Shown here: piece after piece, positions 25,611-34,395 of the stretch
Layout of the letters: each line of letters starts with the position of its first letter
How positions within the stretch are numbered: position 1 is the stretch's first letter
NCBI RefSeq assembly: GCF_003696215.1
Contig: NZ_RFFG01000004.1
Span: 62,001-126,000 of the forward strand
From: Actinomadura harenae
GTDB lineage: Bacteria > Actinomycetota > Actinomycetes > Streptosporangiales > Streptosporangiaceae
Length of the DNA: 64,000 bases
Reading direction: 5' to 3'
Translations under genes and position numbers: made by a program
The notes under the pieces: model-generated
The model's input: the letters and a program-made list of their open reading frames with translations, nothing else
Databases searched by the model: none
What the model was told of the DNA's origin: nothing

Positions 25611-27202
25611 CGGGCCGCCTCCGCCGGGTCCGCCGGACGGGGGACGCTCAGGTCGACGATCGTGATCTCGTGTTCGGGACCGCGCAGCACGCCGTCCTCG
25701 GTGACGATCTCCGCCAGGCCGTCGCACGGCCGCAAGGTGACCTCCAGTGAGCCGTCGGACGTCCGGGTGCGGACCGTCCCGGACGGATCGGACGGATCGG
25801 ATGGCCCGGCGGCGAGCGCGTCGCCGAGCAGGCGCAGGAACAGCCGGAACTCCCGGCGGTCGAGCTTGCCCAGCTCGCTGAGCAGAACGGGCCGCCCCGT
25901 GGCCAGGGCCCGGCGTGCGGACTCGATCTGCTCGCGCTCGTCCGCGATCTCCTCGGCGAGCAGCCGCCGCTCCGCCGAGCGGTCGCGCACCCGCTTCTTC
26001 GGACCGCGCTTGGCGTACTGACCGGTGGCCCGCAGCCGCGCCGAGACCTTCACCTCCGGCGCGTCCGCCCAGCTCGTCGCGGCGGGCACATCGGCGGGCT
26101 CGCTGTCGCTCTCGGCCGTCAGATGGCGAGCGGTGGACAGGCCGAAGGCCGCACGCCACAGCCGGTGCGCGTCCTGTTCGGTGGGGGCTTCGGCGAACCA
26201 GCGGGCGAGCGTCCTGAAGTCGGCGGACCGGTCGCTGCGTCCCGCGCGACGCTCCTGGAGCACGCTGATGGTCGCCAGCAGATCGGGAATCGCCTTGCGC
26301 GCCCGGGTGCGCAGCAGGTCGGACTGACTGGGATGGCTGCGTCCGCCGACGAACCACGACCACAACCCTGACCAGCGGCTCTCCCACAAGGCCAGCTTCT
26401 CGCCCACCGAAACGGTCATCACCGGCTCACCGGCCTCGACGTCGCCCGTTCCCGGCGCGTTCCCGGACGCGGTGCCCTCCGGCGCGGCGTCGGAGGCCTC
26501 ACGCTCGGCGGCGAGGGCCAGCAGCACCGCGACCCGCCCGGTCGGCAAGGCCTGCAGCGTCGAGCCGATGTCGTGCTGCTTGACGACCAGTTCGGAGACG
26601 AACCGCTCCAGATAGACGATCAGGCGGTCCTTGTAGGCGAGGAACGCCTCCTCGTCCACGTCCTGCAACTCGATCGTGCGCTGGAGCCCGCTCATGAACG
26701 CGCCGGCGTTGGCGGCCAGGCTGTCGAGCCGCCCCATCAGCTCCAGCAGGAGGTTGTGCACCACCGCGGGGTCGGGGTGCTCCGGCAGATCGCGCAGAGC
26801 CCGCAGCCTCACTCGAATGTCTTCGAGCGCGACCGCCTGGAGTTCACCGCGCCGACCGATCTCCTGCTCGTACACCTCGAGGGCCCGCTCGGCGGCCTCG
26901 CCCTCCCGGCTCAACTGGTAGAGGTGGCGCGGCCGGTTGAAGTCCTCCACGGTGGTGACCCGGCCCGTGTCCGGAGACGAACGAAGGTTCACCCACCCGG
27001 TGAGCGACTTCAACGCCGCGTCCACGGCGTCCTCGCCGAGCGGCGGCCCGCCGTCCTGCCGCAGCGCCTCGGCCACGTCCTCAGGACGCAGATGCACGAC
27101 GAAGCGCTGTTTGTTGGCCACGAAGACCCGCATCACGCGGCGATAGGTCTCGACGAGCGATGTGTCGAGATGCGCGAACGGACGCGCGGTCATGCTCCCC
27201 AT
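25607..27202 (-). CDS. jetA: Wadjet subunit JetA (TIGR02677/DUF2397)
   Basis: A 531-residue protein, first in the operon. LVETYRRVMRVFVANKQRF at the N-terminus and a central coiled-coil-like section (LAEEIADEREQIESARRAL) are as in TIGR02677, the kleisin-like subunit. An acidic linker around residues 230-255 (EASDAAPEGTASGN) splits two folded parts. The first ATG at 27202 has GGGGGG four bases before it; a second ATG at 27193 is possible. Together the four genes form a complete Wadjet system without visible damage. Confidence 0.85.
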   Translation of the reverse strand: MGSMTARPFAHLDTSLVETYRRVMRVFVANKQRFVVHLRPEDVAEALRQDGGPPLGEDAVDAALKSLTGWVNLRSSPDTGRVTTVEDFNRPRHLYQLSREGEAAERALEVYEQEIGRRGELQAVALEDIRVRLRALRDLPEHPDPAVVHNLLLELMGRLDSLAANAGAFMSGLQRTIELQDVDEEAFLAYKDRLIVYLERFVSELVVKQHDIGSTLQALPTGRVAVLLALAAEREASDAAPEGTASGNAPGTGDVEAGEPVMTVSVGEKLALWESRWSGLWSWFVGGRSHPSQSDLLRTRARKAIPDLLATISVLQERRAGRSDRSADFRTLARWFAEAPTEQDAHRLWRAAFGLSTARHLTAESDSEPADVPAATSWADAPEVKVSARLRATGQYAKRGPKKRVRDRSAERRLLAEEIADEREQIESARRALATGRPVLLSELGKLDRREFRLFLRLLGDALAAGPSDPSDPSGTVRTRTSDGSLEVTLRPCDGLAEIVTEDGVLRGPEHEITIVDLSVPRPADPAEAAR

Positions 27203-27428
27203 GTACCCCCCATGCCAAGGCGCGGTGACCGATATTGCCCCCCGTTGACCGCTGTGTCTTGCGGGTTTTCGGGACGAGTCAGCACTCGGCTCCGCACCGC
27301 TCCCGTGTCCCGGAGCAATTCAGGCTATCCAGGCCACGGTCCGGGTGGTAATCGTTCGCCCGAACTACGGTGCGCTGACGGGACCGACTGGTCAAGATCT
27401 ACGCAAAATTCCACGGGGAGGATTGTCG
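27203..27428. promoter_or_regulatory. Divergent promoter region between Wadjet and BREX-2
   Basis: A 226-base gap between jetA (leftward) and pglW (rightward). It must carry both promoters. GGAGG at 27417-27421 is the pglW ribosome-binding site. TTGACC at 27245-27250 is a possible -35 element, but no convincing -10 partner is seen. No repeat or operator stands out. Confidence 0.4.
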
Positions 27429-30400
27429 GTGGCGGACGTGAGCGGGCCGGTGCCACGGCCTCCGAGGCCCCAGCGCCGCTGGTTCCAGGAGCTGCCGTCC
27501 GAGTACCCCTGGGAGCAGGAGGGCCTCGACTTCGTCAAGAACCTGATGCCCCGGACGGAACCCTATCGCGCGTGGGCGACGTTCTCCTTCACCGCCCGCT
27601 CTGGCCGAGTGAACGAGTGCGACCTTTTCATCGCCACCCCTGGCGGCCTGTATCTCGTCGAGTTGAAGGGGCACCGCGGAGAGGTCTCCAACAATGGCGG
27701 CTGGTGGACGTTCCGCTACGGCACGGCTCGTCCGAAGAGCATCCGCAACCCGCTGCACCTCACCGACCAGAAGAGCAAGGAGCTGAAGAGCCAGCTCCAA
27801 TGGGCCGTCCACCAGGTACTTCCCGGTTCGAGCCTCAGGATTCCCCGGATCGAGCCGGCGGTGTTCCTCTCCGACATCGGACTGGTCAGCCGGCTCGACG
27901 AGGTCCAGGACCGCAACGTCTACGGTCGCGACGACGTCTCCCACGGGCTGTCGAAGATCTGGGCCGACCTGCTGGGGCGCCCGCCGCAGACCGAGGCGCG
28001 TCGCGTCGGCTCGCTCCTGTCCCAGCACCTGCCGAGGCTGATGGAGGCCATCGGCATCACCCACTCCCTGGCACACCTGGACTTCGGTGACGGCTGGAGA
28101 CTCGACTCCGACGTCCTCGACTCCGGGCCGACCTGGGAGGACCGCCTCGCCGCACGGACCGGACTCGTCCACGAGGCCGGGCGCGTGCGCGTCTACCTGG
28201 TCGGCAAGCAGGCCACCCAAGACACCTACGTCTCGGTCGAACGCGCCGCGCGCCGAGAGTACGAGGTGCTCCAAGGCATCAACCACCGCGGCATCGCCCA
28301 AGCCCAGCTGATCCGCGACCACCGCGGTGCTCCGGCCATCCTCTTCCGGCACGACCCGGCGGACCAGCCGCTGGAGACCTACCTCGACCAGTACGCGTCC
28401 GAACTGACGCCGGAGACGCGGCTCGACCTGGTCCGCCAGCTCGCCGAGGCCGTCCGGTACGCGCACCACCGATCGCTGTACCACCGGGCACTCGCGGCCC
28501 GGTCGGTGTACGTGTCGTCCGCGGACGACGGCTCCCGGCCCGTCCTGCGGATCATCGACTGGCAGGCCGCCGCCCGGGACTTCGACACCTCGACCACGAT
28601 CGGCAACTCCCCGCAGACCGACGCCCATCTCCAGGACACCGCTCAGGTGTACCTGGCCCCCGAGTTCGAGAACTCCTACGCCGACCCCGTCGAGCTGGAC
28701 GTGTTCGGCATGGGAGCGGTCGCCTACCTGATCCTCACCGGCGAGCAGCCGGCGCCGGACCGCCCGGCCCTCATCGACCGGGTGTCGAGCCGTGGAGCGG
28801 GGGGCCTGCACCCGTACGCCGTCGCCGACGGCCTCGACCAGCTCGTCTACCGTGCGACCGCCGGTGAGCCCGCGCTCCGCCTGGCATCGGCCGACGAGTT
28901 CCTGGACCTGCTGGACGAGGCCGAGGAGGACAACGCCGTCCCCGCCGGCGAGCCCGGCGACCAGGACTGGGAGGCGGTGGACCCGCTCATCGCGCAACCC
29001 GGCCAGGCCGTGGACGGGGACGTCGAAGGGCCCTGGCGGATGGAACGCCAGCTCGGCACCGGCGGCACCGCCCGCGCGATCCTCGTCACCCGTCCGGTCG
29101 AAGACGAGGACGGCGAGGAGGTCGTGCAGCGGCGCGTCCTGAAGATCGCACTGGACGAGTCTCGGGCCGACCGGCTCCAGATCGAGGCGGACGCGCTCGC
29201 CAAAGCCGGCGGCGGAGCGGTCGTCAAGCTGTACGACGGCCCCCGCCAGGTCGCCGGACGCACCGTCCTCGACCTGGAGTTCGCCGGTGACCGCACACTC
29301 GCCCGCGTCCTCACCGAAGAGGGCAGGCTCACCTACCACCAGCTCGAACGCTTCTCCGAGGACCTGTTCCGGGCACTGGACCAACTCGCGGCCGAGGGCC
29401 TGCGGCACCGGGACCTCAAGCCGGAGAACTTCGGCGTCCTCCTGCGAGCCGACCGCACCTGGGCACTGAAGCTGCTGGACTTCTCCCACGCGGGCGTGTC
29501 CGACAGCGACATCACCGCAGGCACCCGCGGCTACGTCGACCCCTTCGTCGGCCAGCTCAGCCGCCCGTTCTTCGACGACCACGCCGAGTGGTACGCCGCC
29601 GCGGTGACCCTCCACGAGATGGCCTCCAGCGAGCGGCCCGTCTGGGGCGACGGCAAGACCGACCCGCGCACCGCCGCCGACGACCTGCCGCGCATCGCCG
29701 AGGACGTGTTCGAACCCGCCCTGCGCGAGGGCCTCACCGCCTACTTCCGGAAGGCGCTGCACCGAGACACCTCGCAACGGTTCGAGTCGCTCGCCCAGAT
29801 GACGTCGGCCTGGCGGGCCATCTTCCAACAGGCAGACCAGACCGCCCCGGTGGGTGCACCAGCCGGTGCACCCATCACGGCCAGCGGCGAGAACACCGAC
29901 CCCATCCTCGACCGCGAAGCGCTCCAGGCCGCCCGCGACGCCGCCGCCGAGGTTGCGACGCTGGATACGCCACTCGAGGCCGCGGGCCTGTCGCCGCGAG
30001 GGGTATCGGTGGCCCGACGGTTCGGCGCGACCACGATCGGCCAGCTCCTGCGGGTGCCCCCATATCTGATCTTCAGGGCCCGCGGCGCGGGCGCGATCGC
30101 CCGCAAGGAGCTCAACCTCCGCCACAGGCAGTGGACCGCCAAGTACGGCACACCCGAACCCACCGGCGATGCCGGAGACAAGACCGTAGCCGGAAGCTCG
30201 CCCACCGGCCCGGCGACGCCCTCCCCTGCGACGGAAGACCGGGACCGTCTGCGCGTCGACGAGCTCGCCGCGCTCCTCGTTCCATCCAGTACGCGGAAGA
30301 GCTCCAGCAAGAATGAGGTTCTGCGGCTGCTGCTCGGCCTGCCCGCACCGGACGGCACCCTTCCAGATCTCGGCTGGCCCACCCAGGGTGAAGTCGCCAA

Positions 30401-31862
30401 GAGGCACAGCCTCACCCAGGCGACCGTGTCACGACACCACAAGGCGGCGACCGCCGACTGGGCCGCTGCAAGCTGGCTCGATCCCGTCCGTGCGGAGATC
30501 GTCGAACGGCTCGGCGCCCTGGGAGGCGTGGCGACCGCGGGCGAGCTTGCCGCCGCCCTGCGCGTCCGCCACGGAGCCGCGTCGGGCCTCGCTCCCGAGA
30601 CCGTCGCCGCCATGGCCCTGGCCGTCGTACGCGCCGCCGTCGAGGCCGAGATGTACGTCGGAGTCGGCCAGTCGGAGGAGGACGAGCCGAGACTGGCCCG
30701 CCTGCGCCAGCGAGGCAAGGTGCTCGTCGCCCTCGAATCCCTGCCCGGGACCGACGACCCCACCCCCAGCGAACTCGCCGACTACGCCGACAAGCTCGGC
30801 GGCGAAGCCGCCTCTCTGGCAGAGGCCGAGCCACTGCCAGGCCGCGCGGAGGTCCTGCGAGCGCTGCGGGCCGTCACGCCTCCCGAAGGAATGGCCGCAC
30901 TCGCCGACGCCCGCCTGATCGCCCTTGCCGCGGCCATCGCGCCGGGCGTGCTGATGTCGCCGGGAATGCAGCTCTACCGGCGTGACCTTCCCCTGGCGAA
31001 GGCGTTGCGGTTGGCACAGGCCGGAGCGGGCGTCCGCCACCCGGACGGCATCACCCTGGACAGGTTGATGTCCAAGGTCCAGGCTGCATTCCCTGACCTT
31101 GATGCCTACGCCTCATCGCCCACGTACATCACGATGGAGGCGGCACTACAGGACGCCGGTTTCCCGCTCGTCTACGGCCGTGAGCAGAAAAGGTTCCTGC
31201 CCCCGGCCCCGGCTCCGGCACTCACGTCGTCGATCACCGCGACAAGCAAGCCGCTCGGCCGCGGGGTGGCGACACCGGAACAGGTGCACCAAGACGCCGT
31301 CGCCGCCAAACTGGACTCGGCACACCGCCAAGGCGGATTCCTGGCACTGACGGTGCACTACAAGCGCCTCCCCGGCCTCGCCGAAGCTCTCGCGGACCGA
31401 TACCCGGTCGTCCTGGTCGACGTCGCCGAGGTCTTTCTGACCGAGTTCCGCAAGCTTGCGGACGAACAAGGCGTGGACTGGTCCCAGGTACTTCGGGCAG
31501 ACGAGCGGATGACCGAGCAGGGGAAGGTCCCTGGCGGCCTCCGCTCGTTCGTCACCCGTGTCATGGACAACACTCGTGACGCTCTGCTGACCCGGGAAAC
31601 CGGCGTGTTGCTCCTCCACAACGCGGGCCTGCTGGCCCGCTACTTCGACGTGGGCGGACGCCAGCTGCTGGCGGATCTACAGAAAGCAGCCCGCCGCCCC
31701 GGCGATGCCCCGCACGGGCTGTGGCTGCTGTGCCCGTCGGAGTCCCCACGCGCCCTGCCGAACCTGGACGGCCGAACCGTCGAGGCCATCGGCGGCGACG
31801 CCGAGTGGGTGGTGCTCGACCGGGAGTCCGTTGAGCGCCTCCACGGCCCCCGCGCAGCGTAA
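27429..31862 (+). CDS. pglW: BREX type 2 Ser/Thr kinase PglW, apparently intact
   Basis: A 1,477-residue protein, the length expected for PglW. A NERD domain comes first (NECDLFIATPGGLYLVELKG, about residues 60-85). A first kinase-like domain (about 245-480) has YHRALAARSV and RIIDWQAA where HRDLKxxN and DFG should be, so it looks like a pseudokinase. A second kinase domain (about 535-790) keeps LRHRDLKPENFGV and KLLDFSHAG. Then come a helix-hairpin-helix-like segment, a helix-turn-helix (GEVAKRHSLTQATVSRHHK) and a long C-terminal region. GTG at 27429 has GGAGG at the right distance. In BREX-2 it works with PglX, PglY and PglZ against phage; those partners are broken or missing here, so it is an orphan. 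Confidence 0.9.
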   Translation: MADVSGPVPRPPRPQRRWFQELPSEYPWEQEGLDFVKNLMPRTEPYRAWATFSFTARSGRVNECDLFIATPGGLYLVELKGHRGEVSNNGGWWTFRYGTARPKSIRNPLHLTDQKSKELKSQLQWAVHQVLPGSSLRIPRIEPAVFLSDIGLVSRLDEVQDRNVYGRDDVSHGLSKIWADLLGRPPQTEARRVGSLLSQHLPRLMEAIGITHSLAHLDFGDGWRLDSDVLDSGPTWEDRLAARTGLVHEAGRVRVYLVGKQATQDTYVSVERAARREYEVLQGINHRGIAQAQLIRDHRGAPAILFRHDPADQPLETYLDQYASELTPETRLDLVRQLAEAVRYAHHRSLYHRALAARSVYVSSADDGSRPVLRIIDWQAAARDFDTSTTIGNSPQTDAHLQDTAQVYLAPEFENSYADPVELDVFGMGAVAYLILTGEQPAPDRPALIDRVSSRGAGGLHPYAVADGLDQLVYRATAGEPALRLASADEFLDLLDEAEEDNAVPAGEPGDQDWEAVDPLIAQPGQAVDGDVEGPWRMERQLGTGGTARAILVTRPVEDEDGEEVVQRRVLKIALDESRADRLQIEADALAKAGGGAVVKLYDGPRQVAGRTVLDLEFAGDRTLARVLTEEGRLTYHQLERFSEDLFRALDQLAAEGLRHRDLKPENFGVLLRADRTWALKLLDFSHAGVSDSDITAGTRGYVDPFVGQLSRPFFDDHAEWYAAAVTLHEMASSERPVWGDGKTDPRTAADDLPRIAEDVFEPALREGLTAYFRKALHRDTSQRFESLAQMTSAWRAIFQQADQTAPVGAPAGAPITASGENTDPILDREALQAARDAAAEVATLDTPLEAAGLSPRGVSVARRFGATTIGQLLRVPPYLIFRARGAGAIARKELNLRHRQWTAKYGTPEPTGDAGDKTVAGSSPTGPATPSPATEDRDRLRVDELAALLVPSSTRKSSSKNEVLRLLLGLPAPDGTLPDLGWPTQGEVAKRHSLTQATVSRHHKAATADWAAASWLDPVRAEIVERLGALGGVATAGELAAALRVRHGAASGLAPETVAAMALAVVRAAVEAEMYVGVGQSEEDEPRLARLRQRGKVLVALESLPGTDDPTPSELADYADKLGGEAASLAEAEPLPGRAEVLRALRAVTPPEGMAALADARLIALAAAIAPGVLMSPGMQLYRRDLPLAKALRLAQAGAGVRHPDGITLDRLMSKVQAAFPDLDAYASSPTYITMEAALQDAGFPLVYGREQKRFLPPAPAPALTSSITATSKPLGRGVATPEQVHQDAVAAKLDSAHRQGGFLALTVHYKRLPGLAEALADRYPVVLVDVAEVFLTEFRKLADEQGVDWSQVLRADERMTEQGKVPGGLRSFVTRVMDNTRDALLTRETGVLLLHNAGLLARYFDVGGRQLLADLQKAARRPGDAPHGLWLLCPSESPRALPNLDGRTVEAIGGDAEWVVLDRESVERLHGPRAA

Positions 31863-31914
31863 CCCCTCGTTCCTGTTCGACCCTTCGTGAGCCGTTTTCG
31901 GAGAGGACAATCGA

Positions 31915-32540
31915 GTGACCGTGAACCAGGCCGCCCTGCTGAAGGACCTGCGAAAGCAGGTCACAGCCCTGGAAGACGACCTGCGCGAACGGACTGAGCC
32001 CGAACCGAAGTACCACCAGGCCCTGCAAGCGGAGTACGAGCGGGCCCGCGCAGCCCAGCGCACCGCGGCAACCTACGGCGCATGGCGCGATGATCGCGTG
32101 ACGCAGGCAGCGGTGGCTTGGATCTTGGCAACGGTCTTCGTCCGGTTCTGCGAGGACAACGGCCTAATCACCGACCCGTGGATCGCTGGTCCCGGCGAAC
32201 GCCTGGTCGTGGCGGATGAACGCCACCAGAGATTCTTCCGCGAACATCCGGAGAAGAACGACCGCGACTGGCTCATCACCGCCTTCGACCATCTCGCCTG
32301 GACCAACGGGACGGTCGCGGGTCTGTTCGACCGTGACCACAACCCTCTCTGGGAGTTGAAGCCGTCCTACGAGGCAGCAAGCGATCTGCTGAAGTTCTGG
32401 CGACGTGTTGGATCTGACGGTGAGTCCGTCCACGACTTCACCGACCCGGATCTGGGGACTCGCTTCCTCGGTGACCTTTACCAGGACCTCTCGACACACG
32501 CTCGGAAGACGTACGCGCTGCTCCAGACCCCGGAGTTCTT
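31915..32540 (+). pseudogene. pglX: PglX (BREX-2 adenine methyltransferase) N-terminal fragment
   Basis: GTG at 31915 follows pglW by 52 bases with GGAGAGGA before it. About 209 residues match the N-terminus of PglX: a helical start (LLKDLRKQVTALEDDLRE), VAWILATVFVRFCEDNGLI, DPDLGTRFLGDLYQDLS and YALLQTPEF. At that point homology stops and the frame ends five codons later at TGA 32554-32556. The whole methyltransferase catalytic part, normally about 1,000 further residues, is missing. The break coincides with the 3' end of an unrelated gene on the other strand, so this is a recombination joint rather than a point mutation. Confidence 0.87.
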
Positions 32541-32737
32541 AGGCGGACGATGGTGATTAGGTCTGCGAAGGCAGCACGGGCGAGTGTGAGCAGGGGCGCC
32601 TGGACGAGCTTGGAATCACGTACAGCAATCACGCTGTTGGTGAGCTCGGCTATTTCGACGCAGTCGCCGCTGCTGCCCTGGCTGTGGCTGGACTTCCGCC
32701 AAGCGGTTTCTGGTGTCACCGCAAGGTCCTCGGGCAT
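32438..32737 (-). CDS. DUF397 protein with run-on C-terminus into the pglX remnant
   Basis: The first 65 or so of 99 residues are a DUF397 domain: TAWRKSSHSQGSSGDCVEIA, then IAVRDSKL and ARAAFADLITIV. DUF397 proteins usually stop about here. In this copy the native stop is gone and the frame continues through the antisense of pglX from about 32541 to 32438. DUF397 genes are commonly paired with an XRE/DUF5753 regulator, as here (13 bases downstream of it), and often act as the regulator's small partner. Whether the run-on form is stable is unknown. Confidence 0.75.
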   Translation of the reverse strand: MPEDLAVTPETAWRKSSHSQGSSGDCVEIAELTNSVIAVRDSKLVQAPLLTLARAAFADLITIVRLRTPGSGAARTSSERVSRGPGKGHRGSESPDPGR

Positions 32738-32750
32738 GGTTCCTCCGTCG

Positions 32751-33605
32751 TCAGCCGAGCTGGCCAGCAAGATCCTTCAAGTATGCGACGCTGGCGTCCG
32801 GGCTCAAGGCCATGGCGCTGAGATGCTGAAAGATCATGCCATAGCGCTGGAGTTCCTCGCTTTCTTCGAGGTAGATGCTGGTTTGTTGCGTCTCCAGGTA
32901 CACCAGGCTCGGGTCTTCATCAGGGAAGTCCAGGACGACGAACGATCCCGCCAGGCCCGGATGGGGCCCAGCGTCCAGGGGCAGAATCTGGATGTTGACG
33001 TGCTCCATGTGATCGGTATCGATGAGGCGTTGTAGCTGCGCACGCTGATCCTCGACGTTGCCGAAGGGGCGCATGACGGCGCTGGCATCGATGATTGTCC
33101 AGAAGTACGGCGGATGCGGGTCGCTGAGCAACTCCTGACGACGCATACGGAGCTGTACCAGGCGCTCGACCTCAGTCGGGTCGCGGGTGAGGTTGCCGCG
33201 GATCAAGCTGGTCGCATACTCGGGAGTTTGGAGCAGTCCAGGGATCACCGAGAGCTGGAACCCATGGATTCTCGCTGCCCCGGCCTCGAACTCGACGTAC
33301 GAGTCGTCGAGGACGTCCTTGTAGGAGTTCCACCAGCCGCGTTGCCGTGCCTGGCGTGTCAAGGTGACGAGCTCGTCGTACCTGGGGTCGTCGCTGGTGA
33401 CGCGGTAGAGATCGAGCAGCAGACGGGTGTCTACGACCATCGGCTTGACCGCCTGTGCCTTCTCGAGGCGGGTGACCTTGCCAGGAGACCACTCCAGCGA
33501 TCTTGTTACGTCCTGCGCGGTCATCTCGTTGGACTCGCGCAATTTGCGCAATTCAATCCCAAGGCGACGTCGGCGCACGGTTGGGCTGCGCCTTTGATCA
33601 TTCAC
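32751..33605 (-). CDS. XRE-family regulator with DUF5753 domain
   Basis: A 284-residue protein. The N-terminal helix-turn-helix is GIELRKLRESNEMTAQDVTR with EWSPGKVTRLEKAQ. The remainder is the DUF5753 ligand-binding-like region (FQLSVIPGLLQTPEYATSLI and a GSFVVLDFPDEDPSLVYLE segment). GTG at 33605 has GGAG seven bases upstream. Together with the DUF397 gene it is a typical actinomycete regulator pair. A palindrome at 33697-33709 in the divergent promoter may be its operator. Confidence 0.87.
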   Translation of the reverse strand: MNDQRRSPTVRRRRLGIELRKLRESNEMTAQDVTRSLEWSPGKVTRLEKAQAVKPMVVDTRLLLDLYRVTSDDPRYDELVTLTRQARQRGWWNSYKDVLDDSYVEFEAGAARIHGFQLSVIPGLLQTPEYATSLIRGNLTRDPTEVERLVQLRMRRQELLSDPHPPYFWTIIDASAVMRPFGNVEDQRAQLQRLIDTDHMEHVNIQILPLDAGPHPGLAGSFVVLDFPDEDPSLVYLETQQTSIYLEESEELQRYGMIFQHLSAMALSPDASVAYLKDLAGQLG

Positions 33606-33696
33606 GGTGCATCTCCAGGATGGGGCTGTGTCGTGACGACGATAGTTCGATCACCTGCAACCGGACATCCAAACGCGTTTTGGACTGATTTGAATT

Positions 33697-33709
33697 TCTG
33701 CATTGCAGA
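33697..33709. promoter_or_regulatory. Palindrome in the XRE divergent promoter
   Basis: TCTGCA-T-TGCAGA, a perfect 13-base palindrome in a locally AT-rich part of the 244-base gap between the XRE gene and the rightward gene at 33850. A plausible site for the XRE regulator; binding is inferred from position only. Confidence 0.4.
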
Positions 33710-33849
33710 TTCTAGCTTGCGGGTTCACTCTGGGGAGCGGAGAAGCCCCAGTGGAAGATCGTTTTCCTGGGGAGGTTCGGAAAAGAGGCGGTCCCGGACG
33801 CGGTGGTTGCACACCGGCCGGGACCTGATCGGACAACGGAGGTCCGACT

Positions 33850-34395
33850 GTGATCTACGATCCCACGAAACCGGCCGCGGGGGGAGCGGCGGCGGCCTGC
33901 TCTGAGAGGCCACCCGTTCAGTTGCAGTTCGCGCCTCAGCGCACTGCGCTGGGCGTCGGCCGGAGGCCGGTGGAGGTGCTGGCTGTGTTGCGGGTTTGGT
34001 GCCCGCGGATGGTCTGCTGGTACGGAGAGAAGACCGGGAGCTTCTGGTTCCTGTCGCGGGACGGCAGGCTGATCGAGGCCCGCGATGCCGACGAGCTCGT
34101 GCGGCTGCTGGCTACGCAGTCTGGGGGCGGGCAGGCGGTCATGCCGCCCGTCTCGCCTTGGCCGGACGTGGACGTCTCATCCAAGCCGAGGCTGATGCGG
34201 TTCGCGCCGGTGCATGCGGAGGGTGTGGCGATGCCGCCGTCCGGGTCCGGCTCGCACCTCGGAGAGAACGGTCGGGGTGGGCTGGTGCGGCGTGTGCTGC
34301 GCGGTCGGTCCGCTGAGCCGTCCGCGTGTCCGTACGAGTGCTGCGCACAGGACGCTCCGCGTGGCGAGCGGGAACTGCGGGGTGGGTTGTGCTGA
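33850..34395 (+). CDS. Hypothetical protein coupled to a histidine-kinase-like ATPase gene
   Basis: A 181-residue protein, GTG start with ACGGAGGT at the right distance. Its centre (VCWYGEKTGSFWFLSRDGRL, then DADELVRLL) resembles small proteins that accompany XRE and ATP-binding regulators in actinomycetes, but I cannot name the family. The C-terminal half is low-complexity and rich in Arg, Gly and Pro with several cysteines. Its stop overlaps the next start by seven bases, so the two are probably coupled. Confidence 0.6.
   Translation: MIYDPTKPAAGGAAAACSERPPVQLQFAPQRTALGVGRRPVEVLAVLRVWCPRMVCWYGEKTGSFWFLSRDGRLIEARDADELVRLLATQSGGGQAVMPPVSPWPDVDVSSKPRLMRFAPVHAEGVAMPPSGSGSHLGENGRGGLVRRVLRGRSAEPSACPYECCAQDAPRGERELRGGLC

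Noticed and set aside
27399..30407. A 1,002-residue leftward frame antisense to pglW
   Set aside because: Composition is shadow-like and pglW is well supported by domains on the other strand.
32438..32737. A novel DUF397 fusion protein
   Set aside because: The extra C-terminal residues are antisense pglX sequence created at the joint, not a domain.
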